A stretch of DNA of 64,000 nucleotides from Mucor racemosus (Eukaryota > Mucoromycota > Mucoromycetes > Mucorales > Mucoraceae): contig JAPEHQ010000002.1 of NCBI GenBank assembly GCA_027405735.1, forward strand, positions 2,418,001-2,482,000. Direction: 5' to 3'. The translations under genes and the position numbers were made by a program. Every line of letters starts with the position of its first letter. The first letter of the stretch is position 1. The notes under the pieces are model-generated. The model ran no database searches. It worked only from the letters and a program-made list of their open reading frames with translations, and was not told where the DNA came from. This document shows, in pieces, positions 36,957-48,642 of this stretch.

Positions 36957-37589
36957 ATGGGTAAGGGCATACAACATTGAATAGAAAATATCAAGAGGAA
37001 ATAGATAGAATAAGAAGGGTGAAGAGAGGGAATGTAGATATTAGAATAGATGGATTAATTCGATTTCATTGATATATGAGATGGATGGATATCTTTTTTT
37101 CAAAAATAAGGGGCGATACGTTTTTTCGACAGTTATGCTAACTAATGTGTAATAGGTAAGGGACAACCTAGAGGTTTGAACGCAGCTCGTAAGCTCCGTA
37201 TTCACCGTCGTGACCAACGTTGGGCCGATAAGGCCTACAAGAAGAGAGCTATTGGTACCGCTTTCCGCTCTTCTCCTTTCGGTGGTTCTTCTCACGCCAA
37301 GGGTATCGTCCTTGAAAAGATTGGTGTTGAAGCCAAGCAACCTAACTCTGCTATTCGTAAGTGTGTTCGTGTTCAACTCATCAAGAACGGTAAGAAGGTT
37401 ACTGCTTTCGTTCCCAATGATGGTTGTTTGAACTATGTCGATGAGAACGATGAAGTTTTGATTGCCGGTTTCGGTCGTAAGGGTCGTGCTATTGGTGATA
37501 TTCCTGGTGTCCGTTTCAAGGTCGTCAAGGTCGCTGGTGTCTCTCTCCTCGCTTTGTACAAGGAAAAGAAGGAGAAGCCTAGATCTTAA
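36957..37589 (+). CDS. RPS23: 40S ribosomal protein S23 (uS12)
   Basis: Component of the decoding centre of the small ribosomal subunit. The coding sequence starts ATGG at 36957-36960, followed by a 195-bp intron (36961-37155) and exon 2 (37156-37589), giving 145 aa, exactly the usual length. The uS12 hallmark KQPNSAIRK is present with Pro64, the residue hydroxylated in yeast and animals, and [20 protein letters not shown] lies near the end. The first intron after only four coding bases gives a GTAAGG donor and an acceptor followed by GTAAGG, so exon 1 and intron share sequence at the junction. Third positions are rich in C and T, as expected for a highly expressed gene and unlike its AT-rich surroundings. 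Confidence 0.98.
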
Positions 37590-37977
37590 ATCATTCTCTC
37601 TCTGTATTCAAGAAAACAAAAACTGTGGTTTTATTTCAAAAATATTTTCTATACATTGTAGAGATTATTTTCTGAATAAAATATCATAATTATATATAAA
37701 ATCAATCGTTTTTATTTAGTATTTTGTTATTGGGAATTAGTTTTGTTTAGATCGAAAATACGAGGAATTGTGAATATGAACAGAGTTTGATTTGAAGGAG
37801 GAATTTATCTGTATATTATATTACAGTGCCTGTGTGTGTGTGTATATGTGTGTTGATGTGAAGATCATTTTCTAAAGGATTTGCATTTTTTTTGATTTAG
37901 CGTCAAATTTTAATTCATTCTATAGGTTGATAGATTTAGCGTAGTATATGTGTAAGGATATCATCATTATATATAAA

Positions 37978-38622
37978 CTAGCTGATTTGTTGAGCTGCAT
38001 AAGCAATGCCTGTAAGCACTACACCTAAACGCCAAAGACGTCCCCAAAGATTCTCCATTCCTACTGCTTTTTTACCAGGTACAGAATCATCCCCAGCAGC
38101 TCTACGTCTATGTGCTGCATTTTCTACTCTTTGTCTTCGTCTATGTTCTTCATTCTCGTAATGTTTAGTGAAATGTTCATTATAATTGAATCCTCCTCCA
38201 CCTGGAGTTGATGTTCGCATTCTTTCTGCCTGTTCTTGTGCACTAGTTGAGCCTGTACTTCTAGGTCGTCTATTTCTAAAATGCCATGCTTGTGTATTTC
38301 CACCACTACCACCTGCTCTCGAATATTTTGCCATTGGATTGGTATAATGCGAATCGCTACTGCTACTGCCACTGGTACGGTCATAGTCATACTTTTTTTT
38401 ACTCGCTTCATTACCCAATATAGCATATGCTTCGTTTATTTCTAAAAACGATTTATGTGCTTCCTTGTTGTTAGGATTAAGGTCAGGATGGTATTTCTTG
38501 GATAGTTTATAGTAGTTGGCCTTGATAGTTCTTTTATCTGCTCGTTCATTTAATTGGAGAATATCGTAAAAGCTTCGTTGTCTTGTAATGGAAGAATGAA
38601 AAGATCGCTTGAATAATAACAT
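37978..38622 (-). CDS. Mitochondrial-type J-domain protein with C-terminal membrane segment
   Basis: Hsp70 co-chaperone of DnaJ type, 214 aa, no intron. Residues 1-16 (LLFKRSFHSSITRQR) have the Arg/Ser/Phe pattern of a mitochondrial presequence. The J domain spans about 17-82 with HPD at 45-47 (YHPDLNPNN) and FLEINEAYAILGN. A Ser/Gly/Arg-rich middle follows, then a basic region and a hydrophobic C-terminus (about 193-211, WRLGVVLTGIAYAA) that could span a membrane. This layout (presequence, J domain, C-terminal anchor, about 210-230 aa) resembles animal DNAJC30 and some fungal mitochondrial J proteins. I do not claim orthology. It is convergent with RPS23. Confidence 0.88.
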   Translation of the reverse strand: MLLFKRSFHSSITRQRSFYDILQLNERADKRTIKANYYKLSKKYHPDLNPNNKEAHKSFLEINEAYAILGNEASKKKYDYDRTSGSSSSDSHYTNPMAKYSRAGGSGGNTQAWHFRNRRPRSTGSTSAQEQAERMRTSTPGGGGFNYNEHFTKHYENEEHRRRQRVENAAHRRRAAGDDSVPGKKAVGMENLWGRLWRLGVVLTGIAYAAQQIS

Positions 38623-41600
38623 TAAAAAAGTTGCTGTGTGTATGTGTGTGTGTGGAGAAAAAAGAAGAGAAAAAAGAATTAGAAAACTTTAAAATTTTAT
38701 AGAGATGTTTGATTTGATCATGTTTTGGTTCTCCGTGTCTATTTAGTCAAACTAATTAAATTACTTTGTATCAACAAGTTAGTTTAAAGACATCAGAAAA
38801 CCTTGTTTTTAACCATTACATTCAAACATATTAAAAATGGCACATAAATTCGTAAATTCAAATCAGTTTTAATTGCGATTTTCGTTTGATTTCACTTATT
38901 AAATCACGCTTGTACATTACACCAAACATCAAATTGAACTGGAAGAAATTGTAGATTAATGAGAAACTGAACATCAATCTTGATTGTTAGATAAGACATT
39001 GATTTAAATGAAAAGCTAGATTTTTAGCACTATTAAAAGTTATCTGATCTTTTTTTCCTTATCTGATCTTGATCAAATTCATTAAATATACATATCAATT
39101 TCAGATCAAGCAGAGCGATGGATTTTCATTTGTGGAAATACGCTCAATTAATTTTTTGATTACAATCATACTTTCCTTCTCTTCCCTCCTCCAGATTCGG
39201 CCGATTGATTTTTGAGAGCAGTTCGATACCAAGACTTTTCCTATCATGGATCTTGTTGTTACTCCAATAATCTCAAACTAAATATAGTTATTGCGATTTT
39301 TGATTTGAGATTGATTGTTAGAAAGTAAACTAAACACTATATGCGCGATAAATTAGAAAAAACAGGCGCTTTTTTTAAGACGTTGGCGTTTAATGCTTAA
39401 GTAAAATCTCTAAAATTAGGGTGTTTTGCCTTTCTCTTAAACTAACTTCACACAAACAACGTATAGTATATACATGAGATCCGAAGTATTCTAAAATGCA
39501 TATACAGTATAACAATTTCAATTGACTGCATGTCCAATAAACGTTTTGTGTCTTGCATAAATGTTGACATTGGGTGAATCTTACGGCTTTTCGTTCAACA
39601 ATAAGATCAGTGTTATTGTTGCTTACATTGATTTTTCAAACACACATTGAAAAAAAAATAAATACACAAGTACACTCGAAATATTTAGCATAAATGCAGT
39701 ATTTATTATTTCTATTTACCATTTGAAATGAGTTAGAATAAATCCTTTAAACCTTTGGCTTCGAACTTTCACTGCTTAGAATACAGAACTTTTAGCCTTC
39801 ATATCTCTACAAAAAATTAAGCTATAGTAACACTTTTTAATAATAAAACTTACTTGTTTTAAAGTGCTTTATAACATATTTTAGTATAAAAAAATTCTGG
39901 GCACTTTTATTTTTTTTTTCATTTTTTGTCATTTTATAATATATTTAAAAATATTCATTATATTTAATAGTATTTTTTTTTTACATTTATGCCATTATCC
40001 TTGTTGAGCTCTCTCGGACTCAATTTAGTTTTTTTTATAATATTGATTTTTCGTGGAGATATCCTCAGAAATGTTTACAAAGAGGTATTTTCGCTTCTAG
40101 CTTCAGTTTTTCCCTTATATACCCTTATCCTAAATTCTGAATTTCAAAAAAAATTACCTAAAATATCGTTTTCTCTACGAAATATGCAGCTAGAAGGTTC
40201 AGCAATGGCCTGATCGATGGATAATTTTTTTGCACATTATTTCCATTTCTTATATTTAAAATATGCTTATAAAAATTATTGTATATCTTCAAAAAACCTC
40301 CAAAATTTCAATTGTATTTTATGCAAAATTTAACGTGGAACATTTGTCTGAATTTTGTTTAACTGGATGCAGCACTTAAAGCTAAACAAAAACTATTTAA
40401 TACGCTAGGCCTACTTGTTTTGCAGTTCATGAACTATTAAACGATTTCATTTTTTTAATCATTTTGGACCATTTTTTACATTCATGATCAAATCAATTTT
40501 GGAACTCCGTTACTATAGGTTTTAAGCTGTGGTAAGGATTATTATTTTAATTATATTGACGAAAGATTGATATTTTTTGCTGAAACAGAAAATGCAAAGT
40601 AGTTTTCACAGTTGTATCTATCCGTTGCATGTTGCATATCACTACGGCCGAACTATTATGCTTCCCATGGGCATAATGATCTGCACAGATAGGCAGAATA
40701 AAAAATTTTGTGCAGATCAGGCAGCCCAGATGAGCAGAGCAATGATATCAAGGTTTCTTAGTCAATTTACTACAGTATATCAATTATAATATAATTAATA
40801 ACGAAGATAATTTGAACGGTTTAAAGCAGATGTGAGTTAATCTGATACAGCAGAATTATTGCCTTATTGACGAGATATGACAATTTGAAAGAGTTCTGCC
40901 CATGTTCTTCCTTCGGAAATTAAATGAGAACAACGACAACAACCTGTTTTTTGGTAGCACTAAAAGTATTTATGCCTTTGTAAATTTCTGTTTGTAACAC
41001 ACAAAATCGACTGATTTAGGATTCTTTTATTTTTGTTTAAAACTACAACAAAAAGACCAAAATTTTTTATAAACTGAAATCAAGTAGCAGGTACAAATTT
41101 ATGTTTTTCCTATTGTTTATTTGGAAATAAATTATTAACTGTAAATTTTAGGGCGCGTTGTAATATTTTTCTCGAACAAAAAAAGCATCCAAGACTTAGT
41201 CATTTTGTTCTATCATCTACGTTATAATCAATGCTTTTTTGGTTTAAAATCGATATCTACCTGCTGAAAAATTGGTGATTATAAAAGTATGTATAGTATT
41301 GTTGACTTGATTTAAATGAATGAAGGAATGAATAAGCTCTTGTTAATCTATTTAATTTCTAAAGAATATTTGTTTCTATTTAGTGGCCAACAATCAAGAA
41401 GTGGAAAATAAGGTGTTGTCTTGTATACCACTACCAACTTTCAAAGGTACACCATAATCATTACTTGTGAATTGATTTTACTAATAAATCAATTTTTATA
41501 GGTCAAAAGTAAAGGCGTATTCAGTTTAAAACGCTTGAAACAATTCAATTATGCTAATTTAGATGGTTTAACATTTCTTGCTCATTCAATTGCTATATTA

Positions 41601-42779
41601 TTTGATTTTAATATTTTGTTTATACTTCTAATCGAGTCGTTCGCCCATTAGAGTTATTATCTCACCATCCTTGATTAGCGTATTTATAATGACTGTCCAT
41701 TATTAGCTTATGGTATGCAAAACTGTTAAAAGGGGTTATCTAATCTCAAATTTATCTGATTCAACTGCTGATGCTAAACTATCAACAAATTAGTCATGTT
41801 GACTAACAATAAAGTAACGCGTTTTATCAAGTACAATGTTGGCCTTCAATGTATTTCAGTTAAATTGAACAGATAGAGATATGGTTTATGCAGAGATCTA
41901 TGAGTGTGTGTGAGAGCTCAGATCTATGAACACAAAAAAAAAATGATCCAAATTGTGATGCTTCTTTGTCGACCTGTACGAAATTTTTTTGTGGCGATAC
42001 CTGGTGGCTTAAGTGTAATTTAGGCATTTAATTGTCGAATGTATCAAATCAAGATAAAGTTGGTTGATTGATATAACGGATAATAAATGTAATGCCTTTT
42101 ATTGAATAGGTGAATGTAAATGTATAAAGCAAAGCTTACTTTTGAATGAAAGTAGTACTAATTATCCTGATTAACTTAATAGGTTCAAAAAGCATAGTTA
42201 AGTGCAATTATTGCTACTAAATTGCATAATTTGATATGTAGAAAACACTTGAAGCATTTATTCTTTTTTTTTTAGCAATACTACAAATCATCGTTCAATA
42301 TGACTGAACATTAATGAATCAGAGAAAATACAACTAGTGAAAAACTGATACCCAATGTACATCGAGGTTAAGATAGATAAAAAGTGTATTCATTGTTTCA
42401 TTATATAGTGGAGATTGCAACATTTTGATGGATAGAATTACAGAACCAAAATGCTGTGTTTGCCTCAGGATTTTTAGAAGGGTTTAAAAGCATACTTCAT
42501 CAAACTTACTTGAATGTTAAGTACTCACCGTATGGTATTATTAGTATCATCTTTTTTTTTATTTAATTGCTGTATTAAAAATTAAGCTTTTCATAAATTA
42601 TAACAATGACAATAAATGGTGTGTTTCTGATTTTAGTTTGACATTTATCATAATAAGGCAGACTGATGATACGTTTGATGATACTACCGCAGATGGGACA
42701 AGTCAAATTAATTTATGGAATTTGAATGAAAATACAGAGGAACCATTTGTAAGTACTTATGTTGGTTCTAGTAAAGCGT
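38623..42779. other. Long intergenic region with one repeat copy
   Basis: No gene is supported. It contains the repeat copy at 39760-40470. From 40870 to 42400 it is AT-rich with no recognisable structure. From about 42660 the reading resembles the dynein-derived fragment described with the palindrome. TG microsatellites (38634-38652 and 37830-37852) flank the J-protein gene. Confidence 0.45.
39760..40470 (+). repeat. Dispersed repeat family, copy 2
   Basis: Shares with the other copies TTGAGCTCTCTCGGA near 40003-40017, GTGGAGATATCCTCA, TTTTCCCTTATATACCCT and TTTAAAATATGCTTATAAAAA. It lacks the outer CACTAAATAAC block seen in the 47.2 and 56.3 kb copies, so it is 5'-truncated relative to them. 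Confidence 0.8.
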
Positions 42780-42870
42780 TGAATAAATTGGCTTGAGACA
42801 AAGAGGGTAAAAAGGTGGTGGCAACAGGCTCCAGTGATGATGGCCATGTTTATTTTTATAATATTGGAGA
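42680..42870 (+). pseudogene. Dynein intermediate chain WD40 fragment, left palindrome arm
   Basis: One frame reads ADGTSQINLWNLNENTEEP, then STYVGSSKALNKLA, a TGA where Trp is expected, DKEGKK, and GSSDDGHVYFYNIGE, followed by a good GTAAGA donor at about 42872. This matches the pattern of the last WD40 blades of cytoplasmic dynein intermediate chain (DGTGxLDLWNLNxxTExP ... LNxxxW ... GxxVAxGxSxGxVxIYDVGE). It is broken by the Trp-to-stop change and by duplicated triplets. The retained splice donor shows it was copied from genomic DNA, not from mRNA. The identification is by family knowledge only. Confidence 0.6.
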
Positions 42871-45800
42871 GGTAAGAATAAAACTTAATGTAAATTACTT
42901 CTAACGCAGTAATTATCAAGTAAGACTATATTACCATCATCAAATAAACTATCACACCGTATTAACTTGTATAAAAAGTTACAGTACTAAGCTTGAATCA
43001 AGTGGGTACAGCATCATTAATTCTTGAAAAAGTTCATAAGTATTATGAAATCTCTTATTTCTAAGACTTACAAGGCTTATAAGCGGAATATTAATTTTAA
43101 AAATTATTTTTGTCCCGATCATCAATTTTGACATTTTTTAATTTTTCTTTTCTGATTTTGCAAATCTAGAGTTAATTATACTACCAATTTTAAAAACAAA
43201 AAATATACACATGTACCAAATTTAGTGCTCTATCTTCTCAATAAAAAATAACAAACATTTTTATTGTAAAATATTACATGAAAATTCTTTAATCAAAAAT
43301 CCGTTTTTGGGGCAAAAGTGCAAATTTTCGTTACTTAACATTTAATATTAAGCTTTTATAAGATGTGTATTAGCTATGGCTACAAGTTTCTCTCACAATG
43401 TAGTATATTTAAACGTTTATTTTGGTATCAAAAAATGATTTTTCTGTTTTTTGATCAAAATCATGAGTGTTGGTAAGGGTAAAATGAGTCCCGAAAATGT
43501 CCGCTATAAAAACTGAATTTTCAGATCATACGTGATTAAATATAAGAAAAGTTAAAAAAAAGAAATGCCTTTTTATTTAAAACTTAGATATACCATTAAT
43601 ATAAAAGACTTAGCAATTCAATCTTGCTATGCTCAATTACGGCGTCGCTTTACAGGCTCGCTTTTGCATTTTTTTAATGAATGTACTGTATGATATGACA
43701 GACGGTTTTTCTAGTAGAAAAATGTATGTTTCTATTATGATAACAGATATTGCTTATTTTGCTTAGTTTATAGTTCAGGCGCTGTAATAATGCTGCTTTT
43801 ACATTGACTGAAATGTGCAATTTAGCAGGGTTTTAATTGCGCTAAATAATGTAAAGCCTTGAAAATCCTTTTCTACGTGTGTTACTTCTCTCTTTTTGTT
43901 TTTATATTATTCCAAGAATATATTCACTGTTTGGTAAGGTATATCTGACTATCAAGCTGGTATTCTTTTCTTTAACTGAATACGCATGCTAACATAAGGG
44001 ACTAATGTTATTAATATAGGTAGCAGTCTATATTAAAGACTGATATTCTTATTCAACCGCATTCTACTGTGTATTGGCTCTTGCATGTATTGCTCTACAT
44101 CCACAACGCATTGAAGAATTGTATTATTGTCTATACTACGTCTATACGTCTATACAGTATTAATAAAAGCAAATATAATTTAAAACCCTATTATTCCAGT
44201 AAAATATGCAATGGCTCTACCGCCGACCTGTGCTGCGCACTATAGCCTGAGCTGTTGTGTCCATTGAATATGGCTAAAACGATAACAATATGCACATGGG
44301 CACAACAAAAGAAACTGCACACGAGCACAACGCTAACCCTTTATGTTCAGAATTATAGATTCTGTCCGTGTGCATAACGTTAATCCCATGTGTGCATAGT
44401 AGTAGTAGAATTGCCCATAAGCATATCATTATCATCCTTATTTGTGGATGATAATAAAATCTGATCATAAGCATAATGGGCTGATCGTATGTGCACAAAT
44501 TGGTTTGTACATGAGCATCGTGCCGTTCTCAAAATTCCATTGCATTTTTTACTGGGATGGGTTTTTAAATTACATTTATTTTTAAATTAATATAGATTAT
44601 AGACAATACAATTTAATGCGTTGTTGATATAGAGCAATACACACAAGAGCCAATATATTTACGATTATCATTATTTGTAAATATGTTTGTAGTTTTAATG
44701 TGTACTGAACATCAATGGTTTTTGCTTGAGCATAAACTTAAATAACACTTACTGCTTGAATTTATATGCAAGCCAAATCTACGATTATATGTCTATGTTA
44801 CTTTATCACTCATAAAATTTAAACAAATTAACCTTCTTTAAACTTACTATTTTAGTTTACGATTGTCAGCTGTAAATTTTTTTTTCAAGTATACAGTAGC
44901 TACGATCAAAACTATGGTTATTAGTAGACAAAACGTTAGATTATTCTTTTTTTTTTGGTTTCTATATCATTTGAGATTTTATCATTTTTCTGAAACATTT
45001 TGTGGGTTTGTCGCCAGTTCAAGCTTTTCATTGAGTAGATATAAATATTATTGCCTTTGATTTGATCCGGTAACCAAGAAATATGTCCAGCAGTACAGTA
45101 GTAAATAATGATATTTGAGCTTAGAATGCGGTTAAATGAAAATATCAATCTCCAATATAGACTTCTTCTACCTACATTAAAAATATCAGTCCCTTATTAT
45201 GTTAGTATGTGTATTCAGATAAAAGAAAAGAATACCAGCTTGATAGTCAGATATACCTTACCAAACAGTGAATATATTCTTGGAATAATATAAAAACAAA
45301 AAGAGAGAAGTAACACACGTAGAAAAGGATTTTCAAGGCTTTACATTATTTAGCGCAATTAAAACCCTGCTAAATTGCACATTTCAGTCAATGTAAAAGC
45401 AGCATTATTACAGCGCCTGAACTATAAACTAAGCAAAATAAGCAATATCTGTTATCATAATAGAAACATACATTTTTCTACTAGAAAAACCGTCTGTCAT
45501 ATCATACAGTACATTCATTAAAAAAATGCAAAAGCGAGCCTGTAAAGCGACGCCGTAATTGAGCATAGCAAGATTGAATTGCTAAGTCTTTTATATTAAT
45601 GGTATATCTAAGTTTTAAATAAAAAGGCATTTCTTTTTTTTAACTTTTCTTATATTTAATCACGTATGATCTGAAAATTCAGTTTTTATAGCGGACATTT
45701 TCGGGACTCATTTTACCCTTACCAACACTCATGATTTTGATCAAAAAACAGAAAAATCATTTTTTGATACCAAAATAAACGTTTAAATATACTACATTGT

Positions 45801-46410
45801 GAGAGAAACTTGTAGCCATAGCTAATACACATCTTATAAAAGCTTAATATTAAATGTTAAGTAACGAAAATTTGCACTTTTGCCCCAAAAACGGATTTTT
45901 GATTAAAGAATTTTCATGTAATATTTTACAATAAAAATGTTTGTTATTTTTTATTGAGAAGATAGAGCACTAAATTTGGTACATGTGTATATTTTTTGTT
46001 TTTAAAATTGGTAGTATAATTAACTCTAGATTTGCAAAATCAGAAAAGAAAAATTAAAAAATGTCAAAATTGATGATCGGGACAAAAATAATTTTTAAAA
46101 TTAATATTCCGCTTATAAGCCTTGTAAGTCTTAGAAATAAGAGATTTCATAATACTTATGAACTTTTTCAAGAATTAATGATGCTGTACCCACTTGATTC
46201 AAGCCTATTACTATAAATCTTTATACAAGTTAATACGGTGTGATAGTTTATTTGATGATAATATAGTCTTACTTTATAATTAATGCTCTAGAGGTAATTT
46301 ACATTGAGCTTTAGCCTTACCTCTCCAATATCATCATAAACATAAACATGGCCATCACTGGGGCCTATTGCCACCTTTTTGCCCTCTTTGTCCCAAGCTA
46401 ATTTAGGCTC
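42780..46410. mobile_element. 3.6-kb palindrome (foldback-like) carrying host-gene fragments
   Basis: The left arm runs from about 42780 to 44215 and the right arm from about 44537 to 46410, around a 321-bp loop. The core arms (42991-43973 against its mirror, positions summing to about 89195) show no difference in the stretches I compared. The outer ends (dynein fragments) and inner ends (43974-44215) have diverged. The right arm carries an extra block of about 450 bp (44670-45118) missing from the left. No transposase frame is visible. The structure could be a foldback transposon, or an inverted duplication later homogenised by gene conversion. Confidence 0.8.
44216..44536. repeat. Palindrome loop with reiterated GCATAA/GCACAA motif
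   Basis: About eight loose copies of the form CATnnGCAyAA occur between 44290 and 44520 in both orientations (for example CATGGGCACAAC, CGTGTGCATAACG, CATAAGCATAATGG). A perfect 10-bp hairpin, ATTATCATCC with its complement and an 8-base loop, lies at 44428-44455. Confidence 0.55.
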
Positions 46411-46440
46411 TCCTATTTAGCTATGATACTAACAGGATCA
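46318..46440 (-). pseudogene. Dynein intermediate chain WD40 fragment, right palindrome arm
   Basis: On the minus strand the sequence reads LAWDKEGKKVAIGPSDGHVYVYDDIGE, followed by the same GTAAGG-type donor as the left arm. Here Trp is intact and the triplet duplications differ. Upstream, toward 46440, the frame is broken by a stop and a deletion. The two arms have thus decayed independently in this outer part, although the core is homogenised. Confidence 0.6.
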
Positions 46441-48642
46441 ACCATAAAAAAGTCAAAATACATCTGATCGCAAAGTTCAGGACTATGAAGGCCTTCATAA
46501 TCCCTCCCCCTCCCCCTCCCCAAATTAATTAACTACTAGCGCTGTTGTATGCCACCAAGCACCATCCTTTTTTATCACCTTCTACAGTACCAATACATCT
46601 TACTACAATCTATTGACTACGACATGTATTGAAGTGCAAAGTCTTGATACCGGATATAATTAAGAAACACCTAGCGTACTAAGCTTATCCAGCCATCAAC
46701 AAGAACGTTTGGACCTCAATTATGACACCATATTATTTCATCCCAGCAGTTAATCAATCAAGTAGTAGCTATCAAATTAATATCCAAGCACAATTGAATT
46801 ACAATTGATCCATTTCAATCCATAGATTACTATCAAACAGATCTAATGGTTCAATAGTGCCATAGTGTCTTAAATTACATCTCAGGATCTCAATGTTAAA
46901 TCAATATAAAAAGCCATACTTTTATATCTAAATAAACGAGATCTTCTCTTTATTGTATATACAGTTAAAGAACTGATTCATTACTCATTCTCTTTTAATT
47001 GTGTTCTTTTTTGAATACTATTTACAATCCTGAAAGTATACGACAAAAATATTGGAATTTTAGCCCTCACGGAGTTATTATGAGAATAAAACAGTGGAAA
47101 CGCGGACCTCCTCGAATACTTTTTACCTTGCCTGTTGTAGAAGCTGTTACAGATGTTTCTGGAAAACTACGACTAACCCTATACAAAAAATCTTTGAGGA
47201 TATGGGATATATCTTTGATACTGCAAAATACATGTAAATTATATAGCTGCATTATGCTGTCTATTCCTGAATTCATTTTATATCGCACAAAAGACATAAA
47301 AACACGTAAAATTCACTGACTTTTCCTTGAAAACTGGGTCTCACTTTTCATTCCTGCTCAACTTTTTTTTTCACTAAATAACGCCAAGAAAAAATTATAT
47401 GCCAATGTACCTGAGACCTTCAATTTTAATTTAAAGGTAAATGTCTAGAAATATCCTATTTTTTTCAGTTGTTAGTAGAACTTTTTTAGTGCTAATGTTT
47501 CAAATATTACAGGTATTCCACTGCTAAAAATCAAAAACTTTAAGCCTTCATATCTCTACAAAAAATTAAGCTATACTAATACTTTTTAATAATAAAATGT
47601 ACTTGTTTTAAAGTGCTCTATAACATATTTTAATATAAGAAAATTCTGAGCACTTTTATTTTTTTTTCATTTTTTGTCATTTTTATAGTATATTTAAGAA
47701 TATTTATTAAATTGAGCAACATGTTGTTTTCATTCATATCATTAAGCTCGTTGAGCTCTCTCGGACCCAATTTAGTTTTTTTCAAAATATTGATTTTTCG
47801 TGGAGATATCCTCAAAAATATATACAAAGAGTTATCTCCTTTTCTAGCTTCGATTTTTCCCTTATACACCCTCATCCGAAATTCTGAATTTGAAAAAAAA
47901 ATACCTAAAATCTTGCTTTCTCTATGAAATATGCAGCTAAAAGGTTTAGTAATAGCTCGATCGATAGATAATTGTTTTGTGTATTATTCTCATTACTCAT
48001 ATTTAAAATATGCTTATAAAAATTGATATGTATCTTCAAAAAACCTTTAAAATTGTAATGCCATTTTACGCAAAATTTAATATAAAACATTTGCCTGATA
48101 TTTGTTTTAATGGATGCAGAATTTAAAACTGTACAGAAATTATCTAATGTACAAGATTAACTTATTTTGCAGTTCCTGAGCTATTAAGTAATTTTGGATT
48201 TTGAATCATTCTCTGATCGATTTGAGATTCGACAACAACAAATCAAATTTGAAACCCAATCGGCATAGGCTATGAGCTAAACTGGAAACTATCATTTTGA
48301 TTTTCTTGATTAAAAACCAATATTTCTTATTGAAACAAAAAATGCAGAGTAGCTTTCAACTAGATCTATCAGATACATACAAAAAAAGTGCGTTTAAATA
48401 CTACACATTTTACTGAATATACTCAAAGAAGAAAAAACTGCATATATACTGCATACACTATACTTTGTGGCCGTTCAATTAACATCTGGCCTTTTTAAAA
48501 GAAATATAATAAATGGATCAAATTATATAAACCATGCTTCACCCTATGACAGTAATAATTGATTACCAAAACTACATTATCAGTCATTGAATGGTTTTAT
48601 TATTTATATACAAATGTTGTTATTGATTATTAATTTGAATGA
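46411..48642. other. Intergenic with repeat copy 3
   Basis: A C-rich block (CCCTCCCCCTCCCCCTCCCC) lies at about 46503-46522. Between 46560 and 46990 a TATAAAAAGCC followed by AATAAA and a T-rich stretch is arranged like a promoter plus poly-A signal. I could not define LTR ends there. From 47200 the dispersed repeat begins. No gene is supported. Confidence 0.4.
47200..48220 (+). repeat. Dispersed repeat family, copy 3
   Basis: Longest clear copy in this orientation. It has the outer block (CTATTCCTGAATTCATTTTATATC, CACTAAATAACGCCAAGAAA), the central TTGAGCTCTCTCGGACCCAATTTAG near 47752, and the distal TTTAAAATATGCTTATAAAAATTG. The whole length is alignable by eye with the reverse of 24700-25740. 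Confidence 0.85.

Noticed and set aside
46540..47030. Possible third LTR (TATA box followed by AATAAA and T-rich tract)
   Set aside because: I could not find TG...CA ends with a matching target duplication, and it is not similar to the two defined LTRs.
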